From Thermodesulfovibrionales bacterium (GTDB lineage: Bacteria; Nitrospirota; Thermodesulfovibrionia; Thermodesulfovibrionales; SM23-35): a DNA stretch of 5,124 nucleotides. Of this stretch, positions 5,003 to 5,124 are shown piece by piece. The notes under the pieces are model-generated. The model was not told the origin of the DNA. It made no database searches and worked only from the letters and a program-made list of their open reading frames with translations. Location of the stretch: contig JAGUWT010000253.1 in NCBI GenBank assembly GCA_020062205.1, forward strand, positions 1 to 5,124, read 5' to 3'. Each line of letters begins with the position of its first letter. Position 1 is the first letter of the stretch. The position numbers were made by a program, and so were the translations under genes.

Positions 5003-5124
5003 GTCAGAGCAGGTGAAGTGGTCGCCCTGATGCACCTTTGGTGCGAGTTAGAAGTGAAAAGTTAGAAGTGAGAAGTTAAATACTTTTAACTCTTAACTCG
5101 AAACTTTTAACTTCGAGGCTTTAG
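5003..5124 (+). ncRNA. rnpB: Probable RNase P RNA, 5' end only (runs off window)
   Basis: RNase P RNA is the catalytic RNA that removes tRNA 5' leaders. The segment GTGAAGTGGTCGCC (about 5013-5026) looks like the P1/P2 start of bacterial type A RNase P RNAs (E. coli has ACAGTCGCC at this point). It follows a strong promoter and the zinc-ribbon gene, a neighbour I recall for rnpB in related phyla. A hairpin GCACC-TTT-GGTGC (5032-5044) follows. CTGA at 5027-5030 can pair with the final TTAG (5121-5124), closing a P3-like helix. Between these lies a heptad-repeat insertion. The diagnostic first conserved block (GAGGAAAGTCC) should come just after the window and is not seen. The 5' boundary is approximate: the transcript may start near 4971 and be trimmed. 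Confidence 0.65.
5047..5111 (+). repeat. Inverted heptameric tandem repeats inside probable rnpB
   Basis: Five seven-base units at 5047-5081 follow GTKARAA, the last being GTTAAAT. After two bases come four units of the reverse-complement form, mostly TTTTAAC or TCTTAAC, at 5084-5111. AGTTAGAAGTGA occurs twice, at 5046-5057 and 5060-5071, exactly 14 bases apart. GTTAAA (5075-5080) can pair with TTTAAC (5085-5090) at the tip, giving an imperfect, AU-rich hairpin. A separate CTCGAA/TTCGAG stem lies at 5097-5117. Confidence 0.7.

Overview
The window holds the 3' part of a bacterial macromolecular-synthesis operon followed by stable-RNA genes, all read on the + strand. The order is: the end of a NIF3-like gene, dnaG (primase), rpoD (primary sigma factor), a tRNA with anticodon CAT, a coiled-coil/zinc-ribbon protein gene, and what looks like the 5' end of rnpB (RNase P RNA). 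The NIF3-like protein resembles those beside dnaG in Geobacter-type genomes. With the zinc-ribbon gene next to rnpB and the modest GC content, this suggests Nitrospirota or a Desulfobacterota-like (former deltaproteobacterial) lineage. That placement is an inference from layout and protein flavour, not a phylogenetic result.

Positions 1-3627 are tightly packed. The NIF3-like gene overlaps dnaG by 11 bases, and dnaG overlaps rpoD through a shared ATGA, so translation is probably coupled. DnaG has its CHC2 zinc finger, RNAP core and TOPRIM acidic residues. RpoD has regions 1.2, 2, 3 and 4 intact, but only a short acidic tail where region 1.1 normally sits.

Positions 3628-4189 are repeat-rich. 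Two related elements of 151 and 175 bp, in the same orientation, flank the tRNA gene. Each has 28-base imperfect terminal inverted repeats around an inner TGTCAT...ATGACA palindrome made of small hairpins with CTTGT or ACAAG loops. In the second element most lost Watson-Crick pairs of the terminal stem have become G.U pairs when read as + strand RNA.

Positions 4190-4921 encode the zinc-ribbon protein. A consensus sigma-70 promoter (TTGACT, 17 bp, TATAAT) starts 15 bases after its stop and points into the probable rnpB. After the conserved-looking GTGGTCGCC segment, the RNA is interrupted by about 65 bases of seven-base repeats of the form GTNNNNA, first in one orientation and then in the other. 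The same seven-base periodicity occurs beside the first element (3652-3672) and just upstream of the tRNA (3842-3869). This points to a short-tandem-repeat family that has spread through the RNA-gene part of the window and apparently into RNase P RNA itself. The window stops before the diagnostic first conserved block of rnpB, so that identification is strong but not closed.
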